Shown: positions 51,724-60,397 of the stretch, one piece after another
Numbering within the stretch: position 1 is the stretch's first letter
Layout: each line of letters starts with the position of its first letter
Source: Fibrella aquatilis
GTDB taxonomy: Bacteria; Bacteroidota; Bacteroidia; Cytophagales; Spirosomataceae
DNA: 64,000 bases
Assembly (NCBI RefSeq): GCF_017353255.1
Contig: NZ_JAFMYU010000015.1
Coordinates: 111,395 to 175,394 of the forward strand
Direction of reading: 5' to 3'
Position numbers and translations under genes: made by a program
The notes under the pieces: model-generated
The model's input: the letters and a program-made list of their open reading frames with translations, nothing else
Databases searched by the model: none
What the model was told of the DNA's origin: nothing

Positions 51724-52439
51724 CAAAGCATAAACGAATAAAACAAACAGTGGGCCAATTGCTGTAGAACCGGCCTGTTTTTGGCGGCAACAATTTTGTG
51801 TTTCTGGCTTAATTCGGCCCAAAATGGGGGCAGACAGGCCGCCCGGGCGTTCATGCCGTCGTCAGGGCCGGTGCTCACGTAGCGCGTGTCGACACCCACG
51901 ATGGCTACCCGAATAAAACACATGGGGCAGGGTTCAGCAGAGGTGTAGAGGCGCAACTGTTCGGTATAGATGGTATTGCCCCCGCCCGTGAAATTCCCCT
52001 TCGACTGGTATTTTTTGAACTGTGGCAAACTCTCAAACTCTGTGAGCAGGTTCATTTCGGCGTGGAGGTCTGATCGCCCCCGCTGAAGCTGCGCGTTGTG
52101 GGCACCGTGCAAGATGCGGCCCTTGCCGCCTACCAACACCGCGCCAATGCCATAGCCGCCCGTGAGTGCCCCACGCAGGGCCTGCACCACCGCCGCTTTG
52201 GCATACACATCGTCGGCCTGAGCCGGGTCGGGCTTATAGGCAGTGAGATAAGCTTTAATCTTTCGTAACACAATGGCCTTTGTATCAGCCGATTGAATGC
52301 CACAGGGCAGGGCCACAAGCTGCGCCATCAGGGCGGTCCGGCTCGCAGGAGTCACGTTGGCCGAGTCAGTGGGAGTTTGGGCGAAAAGGGGTTTGGTAAG
52401 CAGGAAGAGCAGGCAGATAATGGCGTATAGCTGTTTCAT
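51723..52439 (-). CDS. Exported nucleoside deaminase-like protein
   Basis: 238 residues from the ATG at 52439, chosen for its signal peptide (LYAIICLLFLLTKPLFAQ). The cytidine deaminase fold is clear: YGIGAVLVGGKGRILHGAHN, zinc and proton-shuttle motif LHAEMNLL (His, Glu) and the zinc Cys pair PCPMCFIRV, followed by VDTRYVSTGPDDG. Nucleoside and guanine deaminases are normally cytosolic, so export is odd. Substrate not predictable. It lies 44 bases downstream of the SRA gene in the same direction. Confidence 0.82.
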   Translation of the reverse strand: MKQLYAIICLLFLLTKPLFAQTPTDSANVTPASRTALMAQLVALPCGIQSADTKAIVLRKIKAYLTAYKPDPAQADDVYAKAAVVQALRGALTGGYGIGAVLVGGKGRILHGAHNAQLQRGRSDLHAEMNLLTEFESLPQFKKYQSKGNFTGGGNTIYTEQLRLYTSAEPCPMCFIRVAIVGVDTRYVSTGPDDGMNARAACLPPFWAELSQKHKIVAAKNRPVLQQLAHCLFYSFML

Positions 52440-52483
52440 GGCGGGGGTGATTGGTAGGCTGTAAATTAACATGCTTACGCCAG

Positions 52484-52945
52484 CTATATGCGATGCAATT
52501 GAAACAGCCAAATCCAGAAACCCGACTTGCCCCGGATGCGCTCGTAAGAAGTGACGCGGAAGAGGCCCTCGTAGCGGTAGCCGGTGGCGGGGGCGTGTTC
52601 GTTGCGGAGGGTGGCCCCGCGGATGAGCCGCACCGGATGCCCCGATGCCACGTTCCGAATCAGGGCCGCGTTGTAGCCGTCCAACACCTGATCGGCAATC
52701 TGTTTACCCGTTTTCTGGTCGCGCCCGCCATGACCCGCGTAGGCAATATGGTCTCCCGCGTCGATGTCGTCTTCGTACATACCCGCCAGGATAATGGAGT
52801 CGGCGCCAAGTGGTCCTGTACCGCTGATGCCCGCCCGCCGTGGTCGGTGTAAGCCGCTCATCGATAGGTCAATACGGTTTACAAACACGTCGCCGGATCG
52901 GAAATCAGCGAGAGTAGCGGTAGACGGTTTTGCGATAGAAGCCAT
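52484..52945 (-). CDS. Stand-alone SRA (YDG) domain protein
   Basis: 153 residues from the ATG at 52945; the frame is open further upstream but that part is antisense to the next gene and lacks homology. The SRA landmarks are in order: FRSGDVFVNRIDLSMSGLHRP, AGISGTGPLGADSIILAGMYEDDID, GDHIAYAGHGGRDQKTGKQIADQVLDGYNAALIRN and PVRLIRGATL, then YRYEGLFRVTSY. SRA domains flip out 5-methylcytosine or 5-hydroxymethylcytosine. In bacteria they are usually fused to an HNH nuclease for modification-dependent restriction, but here the chain ends after the domain (FQLHRI) and no nuclease follows. Domain call firm, role open. Confidence 0.85.
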   Translation of the reverse strand: MASIAKPSTATLADFRSGDVFVNRIDLSMSGLHRPRRAGISGTGPLGADSIILAGMYEDDIDAGDHIAYAGHGGRDQKTGKQIADQVLDGYNAALIRNVASGHPVRLIRGATLRNEHAPATGYRYEGLFRVTSYERIRGKSGFWIWLFQLHRI

Positions 52946-52956
52946 AGCCCTGAAAC

Positions 52957-52990
52957 AAAAAATCCTGGCCAGATGGTCAGGATTTTCTAT
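52957..52990 (-). terminator. Intrinsic terminator before the SRA gene
   Basis: On the minus strand AAAATCCTGACCA and TGGCCAGGATTTT form a 13-bp stem with one mismatch and a 3-base loop, ending in T. It closes the transcript of the small lipoprotein gene upstream. Confidence 0.8.
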
Positions 52991-53003
52991 TGAGCAGACT
53001 AGC

Positions 53004-53270
53004 CTACCGCCAGCCGCGACGACTACCAAAACCACCATAGCGGGGACCGTAGTTTCGATACCCGTAGCTAGGGCCACGATAATACGGACGAACAACATAG
53101 GGGCGAGGGGCAATAATCACGGGCGGACGGTAGCCATATCCATAAGGCCGCGCACCATAATAACCGGGACCATAGCCCGTGCGGACACCCACGTAAGAAG
53201 GCCCGCAACTCCAGAGCGTCAGCACGAGCACGAGGCTCAGTGCTGTATAGATTAATGAACTGTTTTTCAT
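53004..53270 (-). CDS. Gly/Tyr/Arg-rich small lipoprotein
   Basis: 88 residues from the ATG at 53270. Signal with lipobox (YTALSLVLVLTLWSC), then an almost repetitive mature part of short Gly-Tyr, Arg-Pro-Tyr units (GYGPGYYGARPYGYGYRPP, RPYYRGPSYGYRNYGP). Such low-complexity lipoproteins are common in Bacteroidota; the sequence gives no enzymatic clue. Single gene with its own terminator. Confidence 0.7.
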   Translation of the reverse strand: MKNSSLIYTALSLVLVLTLWSCGPSYVGVRTGYGPGYYGARPYGYGYRPPVIIAPRPYVVRPYYRGPSYGYRNYGPRYGGFGSRRGWR

Positions 53271-53379
53271 CGGGTTAACCCGGCTGGGTGAACGTGGAAT
53301 AGCCAGCTGAGCATCTGTAAATAAAACGATATAAGGCAACGATTAATTTACCGATCCGTAGTTCTAATGGAGATTTAAG

Positions 53380-53491
53380 GGGGGTGAAAGACAGAAAGAG
53401 TGAAAGAGTGTACGTTGTCGCTTGGCTGGGCGCCCCCGGCTCATGCCGAGTGACAACGTACACTCTTTCACTCTTTCTGTCTTTCACCCCC
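53380..53491. repeat. Long hairpin element, perfect 40-bp stem
   Basis: Arms 53380-53419 (GGGGGTGAAAGACAGAAAGA start) and 53452-53491 pair exactly, and pairing continues inward with two mismatches (CTTGGC/GCCGAG). It stands between divergent genes, so it cannot serve as an ordinary terminator for either; it may insulate the two upstream regions. Confidence 0.92.
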
Positions 53492-53535
53492 TCTCCAACC
53501 CTTGCCCTAAAAAGTGTACTCTTGTATACCAAACA

Positions 53536-53568
53536 GGGCCGCCCGCTAAACGAATGCGGCCGTTTTTT
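53536..53568 (+). terminator. Terminator-like stem before the A2M gene
   Basis: GGCCGC and GCGGCC form a 6-bp GC stem around a 13-base loop and are followed by GTTTTTTG, 30 bases before the ATG of the alpha-2-macroglobulin gene. As no gene on this strand precedes it, it could be an attenuator in that gene's leader or the end of a short transcript. Confidence 0.5.
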
Positions 53569-53595
53569 GTCTGACTGATCTAACGCTGGTTCACT

Positions 53596-56500
53596 ATGAT
53601 CACCTATCCCACCGCTTGGCGCCTGTTTTTTTTGTTGCTACTGCCCCTATTTGGCTTGGCGCAAACTAACCCCACCCCCATGACCGACTACCAAACCGAC
53701 TGGCGAAAGGCCGATTCGCTCATGACAAATGGGCTGCCCAAATCGGCATTGGAGATTGCCGACCGGATATATGCCGCTGCCAAAAAAGCCAATAACTACC
53801 CGCAGCTGACTAAGGCCGCCATGCGCCGGGTGGTGTTCACTACCGCCGCCAGTCGTGAGGAAAGCACGTTTTTGACGTTGATTAAAACACTTCGGACCGA
53901 CGTAGTGTCGGCTCCGGCCCCCGCCAAAGCCATTCTGCAGTCGGTGCTGGCCGATGTGTACTGGCAGTATTACCAGAATAACCGCTACCGGTTTATGAAC
54001 CGCACGAGCGTATCGCCCAATGCCAGCCCAACGGTAGGTGATGCCGACAAAGCAGACGACTATGACCCCCGTACCTGGGACGCCCGCCACCTGAGCAGTG
54101 TGGTCATGAGCCTGTACCTGGCCTCGGTGCAGGACGAAAAACTACTTCAGCAAATTCCTGCCGACGCCTACGCCGTGGTGAGCAGCCCCGGCAACGCGGC
54201 GGGCCGTGCCCTGCGCCCCACGCTCTACGACCTGCTGGCCCACCGCGCCATCGACTTTCTGGCCAACAGCGAAGCCGACGTGACCCGACCCACCTACCGC
54301 TTTGAACTGGACAAGGCCGATTACCTGGCCGAACCGGCGGTTTTCACGAAAACGGCCCTCACAAGTCAGGACACGCTGTCGGGTAAATTGCAGGCGTTGC
54401 GGTTGTACCAAAAGCTGGTGGCGTTTCACCTGACTGACAAAGACCCGATGCCCCTGGCGGCGGTCGATGCTGAGCGGCTGACATTTGCCCATCGGCAAAG
54501 TGTGTTGCCTGACAAAGAGACCCTTTACCGCCAAACATTGACGGCGCTGGTGGCCCGCTACAAAAGCGGGGCAAGCGATGCCGAAGCCGAATACGCCGCC
54601 CTGTTGATTGAACACCTGGTTGGTAACAACTACCAACCCGTTAGTCGCGGGCGGCGTACAGATGTTGATAATCAGAACAATACACCCGATTCGGCGCGGC
54701 GCTGGGATCGCAAACAGGCTGCTGAACTGGCCCGCGACCTTATCCGGCGGCGGCCCAATGCTTTCGCTACGCAGCGCGTCCGGCCGTTGCTGGATAACCT
54801 GCTGCGGGCTTCGCTGGAGGTGCAGTTTGAGGAGGCCAACGCGCCAAATGCTCCTTTCCGGGCGCGGGTGGGCTATGCCAACGTGAAAACGCTGTTCTAC
54901 AAAATCGTGCGCGTGACGCCCGACGAGGCGCGGGAGATCCGCCGGGACTATTACCAGAACTACGACAAACGCACCTCGCAACTGGAACTGCTGGCCGCCC
55001 GGCAGTCGGTGGTCGCTGGACAGGTGGCCCTACCCGACGATGGCGATTTGCACAATCACAGCGTGGAAATGCCCGTGGCGGGCCTGCCCGTTGGCCATTA
55101 CGCTATGATTATTTCTAACCTTGGCACGTTCGATGCGGTACGAAACGATCCTCAGGAAATCTTGCAGGTGGGCCAGTTTGCCGTGTCGCATCTAGCGTAT
55201 TTTTCCCCCCGTCAGTATGACAATTTAGATACGGCGCGGGTCACCTATGTGACTGACCGCCAGAGCGGTAAGCCACTGGCCGGAGTAAATGTGCAACTGT
55301 GGGTGCAGAAAAAGGATAGTCGTAGAAGTACAGAATTTTGGGCTGCTGAGCGCTACAAGACAGATAATCAGGGCCGTTTAATCGCACCACGCAAGCACTT
55401 ACCAAATGGGTTAGCCTACTTCTTCCGGCTGTCATCGCAAGGTGACGTACTCGATACAGAAGACCGGTACACGTATTCATATGACCAGCCCCAGCCTCAA
55501 AACGCGAACGACATCGCCCCGCAAGCCCGGTTCTTCACCGACCGTGCTATTTATCGTCCCGGTCATACCATTCACTGGAAAGCCTTGATTTTCAGGGGTG
55601 CCAACAACGAATTTTCGGTAGTGCCGAATGATGAACTGAACGTGCAACTGCGCGACGCCAACAACGAGACGGTGGCCAAGATCACGCTGAAAACCAACGA
55701 GTTCGGCACGGCCAGCGGCACATTTACGGCACCCGTTGGGCGGCTAACGGGGCAAATGACCATTACTACCACCGAGTACGTTGGTGAGGCCAGCATTCGG
55801 GTGGAGGAATACAAACGCCCCACCTTTGCCGTGGTGGCCGAACCCCTCACCAAAGCCGTGGTAGTAGGCCAAACCGTGCCCGTGCGGGTGGTGGTCAAAA
55901 CCCTGGCCGGAGCCAACCTGGACGGCGCATCGGTGGCCTACCGCGTGACCCGGACCCAATACCAGCCCTACTGGGGTGGCGGCTGGTGGTGGCGCCCCTA
56001 CCGCCCTTCGCCCGAACAGGAAATCACCAACGGCACCGCCACCACCGACGCCGACGGGGTAGCCAGCCTGACCTTCGTGGCCGTGCCCGACCGCAGCATC
56101 GCAGAAAGCAGTAAACCCCAGTTTACCTACACCGTCACTATCGACGTAACGGACCAGTCGGGCGAGACGCGGAGCACCACGCAGAGCCTGCGAATCGGGT
56201 ACGCGCCGTTTTCGGTGGAACTGCCCCTGCCCGGCACCGTGCTCACCACCAACAAGACCACCTACGCCGTGCGGCTCACCAATGCGTCGGGCAACGCGGT
56301 GGGGCTGAAACAGGGCAGCGTACGCATCTCGCGGTTGGTACCCACGCGGCCCGGCCCGCTGCGGAATCGGCTCTGGGAGCGTCCAGACCGCGATTTGCTG
56401 ACCCGTGCTGAGTTTGAGAAGCAGTTTCCGCTGGACCTCTACGCCGACGAAGACAACCCCGCCAACTGGACCAAAACCCTCGTCCGCACCACCGACCCGC

Positions 56501-59500
56501 GCTCGGTTACGCTGGCGGGGTTGGCACCGGGCACCTACGCCGCCGAAGTAAGCGCGCAGGATTCGACGGGCAAAACAGGCGTGGAAACCGTCTACTTCAC
56601 CGTGCGCGATGAGCAGGTGCCCACCCCGTCGGAACGCGTGGGCGAGTTTGTGCAGGTAGTGAAAGCAACGACCCTGCCGGGTCAGGAGGCCGTTTTTTGG
56701 GTCGGTTCGTCTACGGGAGAACCCGTTTTGATGGCCGTGGAAACAAAGGGCAAACCCATTATTGAGCAGTGGCTGTTTCCCAAACCCAGCAAGCCCCTGC
56801 ACATTGCCCTGCCCGTGACCGACGAGCAACGCGGCGGGTTTATGGTGCATTTCGCGTCGGTACAAACCGGGCGACTGCTCACCAGTAGCCAGCAAGTGAC
56901 GGTGCCATTTACGAGCAAGCAACTGACCGTAGAAACCGAGACGTTTCGCGACAAGCTGCAACCCGGCCAACCCGAACAGTGGACGTTGCGTGTGAGTGGC
57001 CCGAACAAAGACAAAGTACTGGCCGAAATGGTAGCCACCCTCTACGACGCCTCGCTGGATGAATTCGCCAAACTCGACTGGCCCGATTCGTTTTATTCGC
57101 CCAACGGTCTCTCAACAAATTATTGGGAATCAAGCGCTTTCGGCATTGAACGGGCGCTGGACTATCGCCAGCCGGTAGGGAAAAATTACCCAAACGAAAC
57201 CACCCGCGAATACCCCGTACTTGGCTGGTATCCATACATTTACGATCCTTATCGCGGCAACTTCGGGGGAGGCTATTCCTATTCGCGGGGTGGCAAGAGC
57301 AGCGATAGTTATACCATCACCGGGACTGTTTCGGACAGCATCGTGCAGGGGCACATCGGTAACGCAAAAGAGGATTTACCGGGCGTATCAATTTCCTGGA
57401 AAGGCACTACCATTGGCACTAATACCGATGCACAAGGCCGTTTTTCACTAGCTCGTTCGGCCAAATCGAGTACGCTGGTGTTTTCTTTTGTTGGTTTCAG
57501 CAAAGCCGAGGTCAAACTAGGCAAAGCAAAAACGTTCAAGGCCTTTATCAACCCGGATAGCAAGTCGTTGCAGGAAGTCGTCGTGGTTGGGTATGGCAGC
57601 GCAAGGAGACAGGATATCACGGGAGCGGTATCATCTATACGACTTCGAGGCACGAACCCTGGTCAGGCTCAGGATATGGTTGCCGCAGCGCCCATGATGG
57701 CTGATGGTAGTGTTGCAAAAAGTAAAATGGCTGTCTCTCAAAATCAACAGTCTGAAAATGAACCCACTGCGAAAGACAATGCTCCCGCCGGCACCCCGCC
57801 GGTGATTCGGAAGAATTTCAACGAAACGGCCTTTTTCTTCCCGCAACTGCTCACCGACAAAGACGGGCGCGTGGTGCTGAAATTCACCATGCCCGAAGCC
57901 CTCACGCGCTGGCGGCTGCTGACGTTTGCCCACACCAAAACCATGCAGACGGGCAGTATGGAGGCCACCGCTCAAACTCAGAAAGAGCTGATGGTAACGA
58001 CCAACGTGCCCCGCTTTTTTCGCGAAAATGACACCCTGCGCCTCACCGCCCGGATCGACAACCTCAGCGGCAAACCCCTGTCCGGCACCGCCAAACTCGA
58101 CCTCACCGACGCGCTCACCGGCGAACCGCTGAACGCCAGAATGGGCCTAGTAGCTCAGAGCCAGGCTTTTTCGAGCAAAGTAGGACAGAGCGCAGTGGCT
58201 GTCTGGACGCTCATTATGCCCCAAAACCTGCCCCCCGTGGCTGTGCGCGTAACGGCGCAGGCGGGTAACTTTTCGGATGGCGAAGAGCGCGTAGTGCCCG
58301 TATTGCCTAACCGCATCCTTGTCACCGACGTGCAGCCGATCTGGATTGATGGGGGTAGTCAGGCAAAAACGTTCCGCTTGAAACCCCTCGCCGACCGGTC
58401 GCCGGAGTTGCCGATGCAGACCGAGCGGCTCACGGTAGAGGTGACCAACAACCCCGCCTGGTACGCCCTGCAAAGCCTGCCCTACCTGATGGAGTATCAA
58501 TACGATTGTGCCGAACAGTTGTTTAGTAAGCTGTATGCCAATGCGTTAGGTGCCCACATTATCGGCAGCCGCCCCGCGTTCAGGCAGGCGGTAGACCTTT
58601 GGAAGCAGACCCCGCCGAAGAGTCCGCTGATAAAAAACGAGGAGTTGAAGGCCGTTACGCTCGAAAACACGCCCTGGCTGGCCGAGGCCAAATCAGAAAC
58701 CGAACGCACAGCCAAACTGGGGCAGTTTTTCGACCAGAACAACCTTGCCGCCGAACAGCGCCGGGCACTCGACAAGCTGAAAAAATTGCAGGACGAAAGC
58801 GGTGGGCTGACCTGGTTTCCCGGTATGCGGCCCAACGCCTGGATGACCCTGCACGTGATGGCCGGGCTGGGGCACCTCCAGAAAATAGGCGTCCAATTCG
58901 CCACCGACATAGCCACCGACGTGGCCGCAATGCAGCAAAAGGGATTAGTTTACATCGATGCCGATGCCCGGCAGCAACTGGCCGAACACAAACGGATGGA
59001 GCGACAGGCCAAGCAAAAAACGGTGCCGTACTGGGCCTCGTTTTACCTTTATGCCCGGTCGTTCTACCAAGCCAAAAACCCGCTGGATAGGGCCTTTCTG
59101 GCCGAATTGATCCCCGCGCTGACCACCAACCTCACGGGCGGCAGCTTGCAGGGGCAGGCCATGAGCGCCGTGACCTTGTTTCGCTACGGCTATGGCAAAG
59201 AAGCCTCGGCCATTCTGCAATCGGTGACAGAGCGGAGTAAAATTTCGGACGAACTGGGTATGTACTGGCCTGATAACCAAAGCGGTACGTACTGGTATCA
59301 GGCCCCGGTAGAAACGCAGGCGTATTTGATTGAGGCGTATCTGGAAGCGGGCAAGGCCACCAACGGCGCGGGCGACGGCTTTGCGTGGTATCGGAAACAG
59401 CCGGCCTATGCGCAAACCAAAGATGGTCAGGTGTTTATCGACAAAATGCGGCAGTGGCTCATCCAGCAAAAACGCACCCAGTCGTGGCCCTCGACCAAAG

Positions 59501-60198
59501 CCACCACCGAGGCCATATACGCCCTGCTGCTCACCGGATCGGACTGGATGGACACCAAAGCGACCACCACCGTGCGCCTGGGCGGTCAGGATATGGCCAA
59601 ACGCGTAACGAATACCGAGGCCCTGACCGGCTACCAGAAGGTGACCTTTGCCCCCGCCGAAGTAACGCCGCAGATGGGTGTGATCGAGGTGAGCAAATCG
59701 GCCAAGACGGGTATCAGTTGGGGCGGGGTGTACTGGCAGCATTTCGAGCCGCTGGATGCCGTGCAGAAAACTGGTAACAACTTGACAGTCAGGAAGAACA
59801 TCTTCCGCCTGCGCAACACCGACGCCGGACCCGTGCTGGACCCCATCACGCCCCAAACGCCCCTGAAGCCCGGCGACAAACTGAGTGTGCGCGTGGTCCT
59901 GACCACCGACCGGGCTATGGAATACGTACACCTGAAAGATGGTCGGGCGTCGGGTTTTGAGCCGGTGGCGGTACTGTCGGGCACAAAATACCAGAACGGC
60001 CTGAGCTTCTACGAAGCTCCCCGCGACGCCAGCACCGACTTCTTCATCGAGCGCCTCTCCGTGGGTACGCACGTGTTCGAGTATAACCTGCGGGTGGTGC
60101 ATGGCGGCGAGTTCAGCACGGGCATTGCCGAAGTGCAATGCTTCTACGCCCCCGAATTCGCTGCCCATTCTACGGGTACACGCGTGGTGGTGAAGTAA
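53596..60198 (+). CDS. Alpha-2-macroglobulin family protein with SusC-like insert
   Basis: 2200 residues with a signal peptide (LFFLLLLPLFGLAQ). Long N-terminal region, MG2-type domain (RAIYRPGHTIHWKALIFRG near 650), further MG-like beta domains, then the A2M core starting ETAFFFPQLLTDKDGRVVLKF (about 1408), thioester motif CAEQ at Cys1638, an alpha-toroid, and a receptor-type end. Bacterial A2M proteins trap proteases by thioester bonding. Unusual: residues about 1236-1340 are a CarboxypepD_reg-like fold (YTITGTVSDS ... LPGVSISWKGTTIGTNTDAQGRFSL) continuing into SLQEVVVVGYGSARRQDITG, the TonB-box and plug-start signature of SusC receptors. No pbpC gene adjoins. TAA lies in a hairpin arm. Confidence 0.93.
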   Translation: MITYPTAWRLFFLLLLPLFGLAQTNPTPMTDYQTDWRKADSLMTNGLPKSALEIADRIYAAAKKANNYPQLTKAAMRRVVFTTAASREESTFLTLIKTLRTDVVSAPAPAKAILQSVLADVYWQYYQNNRYRFMNRTSVSPNASPTVGDADKADDYDPRTWDARHLSSVVMSLYLASVQDEKLLQQIPADAYAVVSSPGNAAGRALRPTLYDLLAHRAIDFLANSEADVTRPTYRFELDKADYLAEPAVFTKTALTSQDTLSGKLQALRLYQKLVAFHLTDKDPMPLAAVDAERLTFAHRQSVLPDKETLYRQTLTALVARYKSGASDAEAEYAALLIEHLVGNNYQPVSRGRRTDVDNQNNTPDSARRWDRKQAAELARDLIRRRPNAFATQRVRPLLDNLLRASLEVQFEEANAPNAPFRARVGYANVKTLFYKIVRVTPDEAREIRRDYYQNYDKRTSQLELLAARQSVVAGQVALPDDGDLHNHSVEMPVAGLPVGHYAMIISNLGTFDAVRNDPQEILQVGQFAVSHLAYFSPRQYDNLDTARVTYVTDRQSGKPLAGVNVQLWVQKKDSRRSTEFWAAERYKTDNQGRLIAPRKHLPNGLAYFFRLSSQGDVLDTEDRYTYSYDQPQPQNANDIAPQARFFTDRAIYRPGHTIHWKALIFRGANNEFSVVPNDELNVQLRDANNETVAKITLKTNEFGTASGTFTAPVGRLTGQMTITTTEYVGEASIRVEEYKRPTFAVVAEPLTKAVVVGQTVPVRVVVKTLAGANLDGASVAYRVTRTQYQPYWGGGWWWRPYRPSPEQEITNGTATTDADGVASLTFVAVPDRSIAESSKPQFTYTVTIDVTDQSGETRSTTQSLRIGYAPFSVELPLPGTVLTTNKTTYAVRLTNASGNAVGLKQGSVRISRLVPTRPGPLRNRLWERPDRDLLTRAEFEKQFPLDLYADEDNPANWTKTLVRTTDPRSVTLAGLAPGTYAAEVSAQDSTGKTGVETVYFTVRDEQVPTPSERVGEFVQVVKATTLPGQEAVFWVGSSTGEPVLMAVETKGKPIIEQWLFPKPSKPLHIALPVTDEQRGGFMVHFASVQTGRLLTSSQQVTVPFTSKQLTVETETFRDKLQPGQPEQWTLRVSGPNKDKVLAEMVATLYDASLDEFAKLDWPDSFYSPNGLSTNYWESSAFGIERALDYRQPVGKNYPNETTREYPVLGWYPYIYDPYRGNFGGGYSYSRGGKSSDSYTITGTVSDSIVQGHIGNAKEDLPGVSISWKGTTIGTNTDAQGRFSLARSAKSSTLVFSFVGFSKAEVKLGKAKTFKAFINPDSKSLQEVVVVGYGSARRQDITGAVSSIRLRGTNPGQAQDMVAAAPMMADGSVAKSKMAVSQNQQSENEPTAKDNAPAGTPPVIRKNFNETAFFFPQLLTDKDGRVVLKFTMPEALTRWRLLTFAHTKTMQTGSMEATAQTQKELMVTTNVPRFFRENDTLRLTARIDNLSGKPLSGTAKLDLTDALTGEPLNARMGLVAQSQAFSSKVGQSAVAVWTLIMPQNLPPVAVRVTAQAGNFSDGEERVVPVLPNRILVTDVQPIWIDGGSQAKTFRLKPLADRSPELPMQTERLTVEVTNNPAWYALQSLPYLMEYQYDCAEQLFSKLYANALGAHIIGSRPAFRQAVDLWKQTPPKSPLIKNEELKAVTLENTPWLAEAKSETERTAKLGQFFDQNNLAAEQRRALDKLKKLQDESGGLTWFPGMRPNAWMTLHVMAGLGHLQKIGVQFATDIATDVAAMQQKGLVYIDADARQQLAEHKRMERQAKQKTVPYWASFYLYARSFYQAKNPLDRAFLAELIPALTTNLTGGSLQGQAMSAVTLFRYGYGKEASAILQSVTERSKISDELGMYWPDNQSGTYWYQAPVETQAYLIEAYLEAGKATNGAGDGFAWYRKQPAYAQTKDGQVFIDKMRQWLIQQKRTQSWPSTKATTEAIYALLLTGSDWMDTKATTTVRLGGQDMAKRVTNTEALTGYQKVTFAPAEVTPQMGVIEVSKSAKTGISWGGVYWQHFEPLDAVQKTGNNLTVRKNIFRLRNTDAGPVLDPITPQTPLKPGDKLSVRVVLTTDRAMEYVHLKDGRASGFEPVAVLSGTKYQNGLSFYEAPRDASTDFFIERLSVGTHVFEYNLRVVHGGEFSTGIAEVQCFYAPEFAAHSTGTRVVVK

Positions 60199-60260
60199 CG
60201 TACCACGGACTTCAGTCCGTATTCTTGATACAATACGGACTGAAGTCCGTGGTACGTTAC
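60195..60260. repeat. Hairpin element, perfect 29-bp stem
   Basis: Arms 60195-60223 and 60232-60260 are exact inverted copies with an 8-base loop. The left arm contains the TAA of the A2M gene (60196-60198). Within each arm ACGGACTTCAGTCCGT is itself a smaller palindrome. Confidence 0.93.
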
Positions 60261-60288
60261 ACCCACGGTCGTTTCGCACGTTTTGGCG

Positions 60289-60397
60289 TACCTTTGGGTT
60301 CTGAAAAAGTGGATGTTAGGCAAGGGCTGTTAGACACTGGATTTGTCTGATATGTTATGTCTAACGTCCAAGATCCAATGACCAACATCTCTCTCAG
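60289..60397 (+). promoter_or_regulatory. gcvP promoter core and leader
   Basis: TACCTTTG at 60289-60296 fits TAnnTTTG, giving a leader of about 95 bases. In it GTTAGACA and GTCTAAC, and GATGTT and AACATC, can pair. No tandem glycine aptamer of the known riboswitch is recognisable. Confidence 0.45.

Noticed and set aside
52946..53113. N-terminal extension of the SRA protein
   Set aside because: It runs antisense-free but through a terminator and the end of the lipoprotein gene and lacks homology; the ATG at 52945 directly precedes the domain.
55744..56970. Long open frame of 408 codons on the minus strand
   Set aside because: Also antisense to the A2M gene, His- and Arg-rich without motifs.
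58945..60279. Long open frame of 444 codons on the minus strand
   Set aside because: Lies antisense in the A2M gene, whose frame carries clear domains; the antisense product has no family features and reflects GC-rich codon bias.
60297..60397. Known glycine riboswitch before gcvP
   Set aside because: The conserved aptamer core is not recognisable; only generic pairing is seen.
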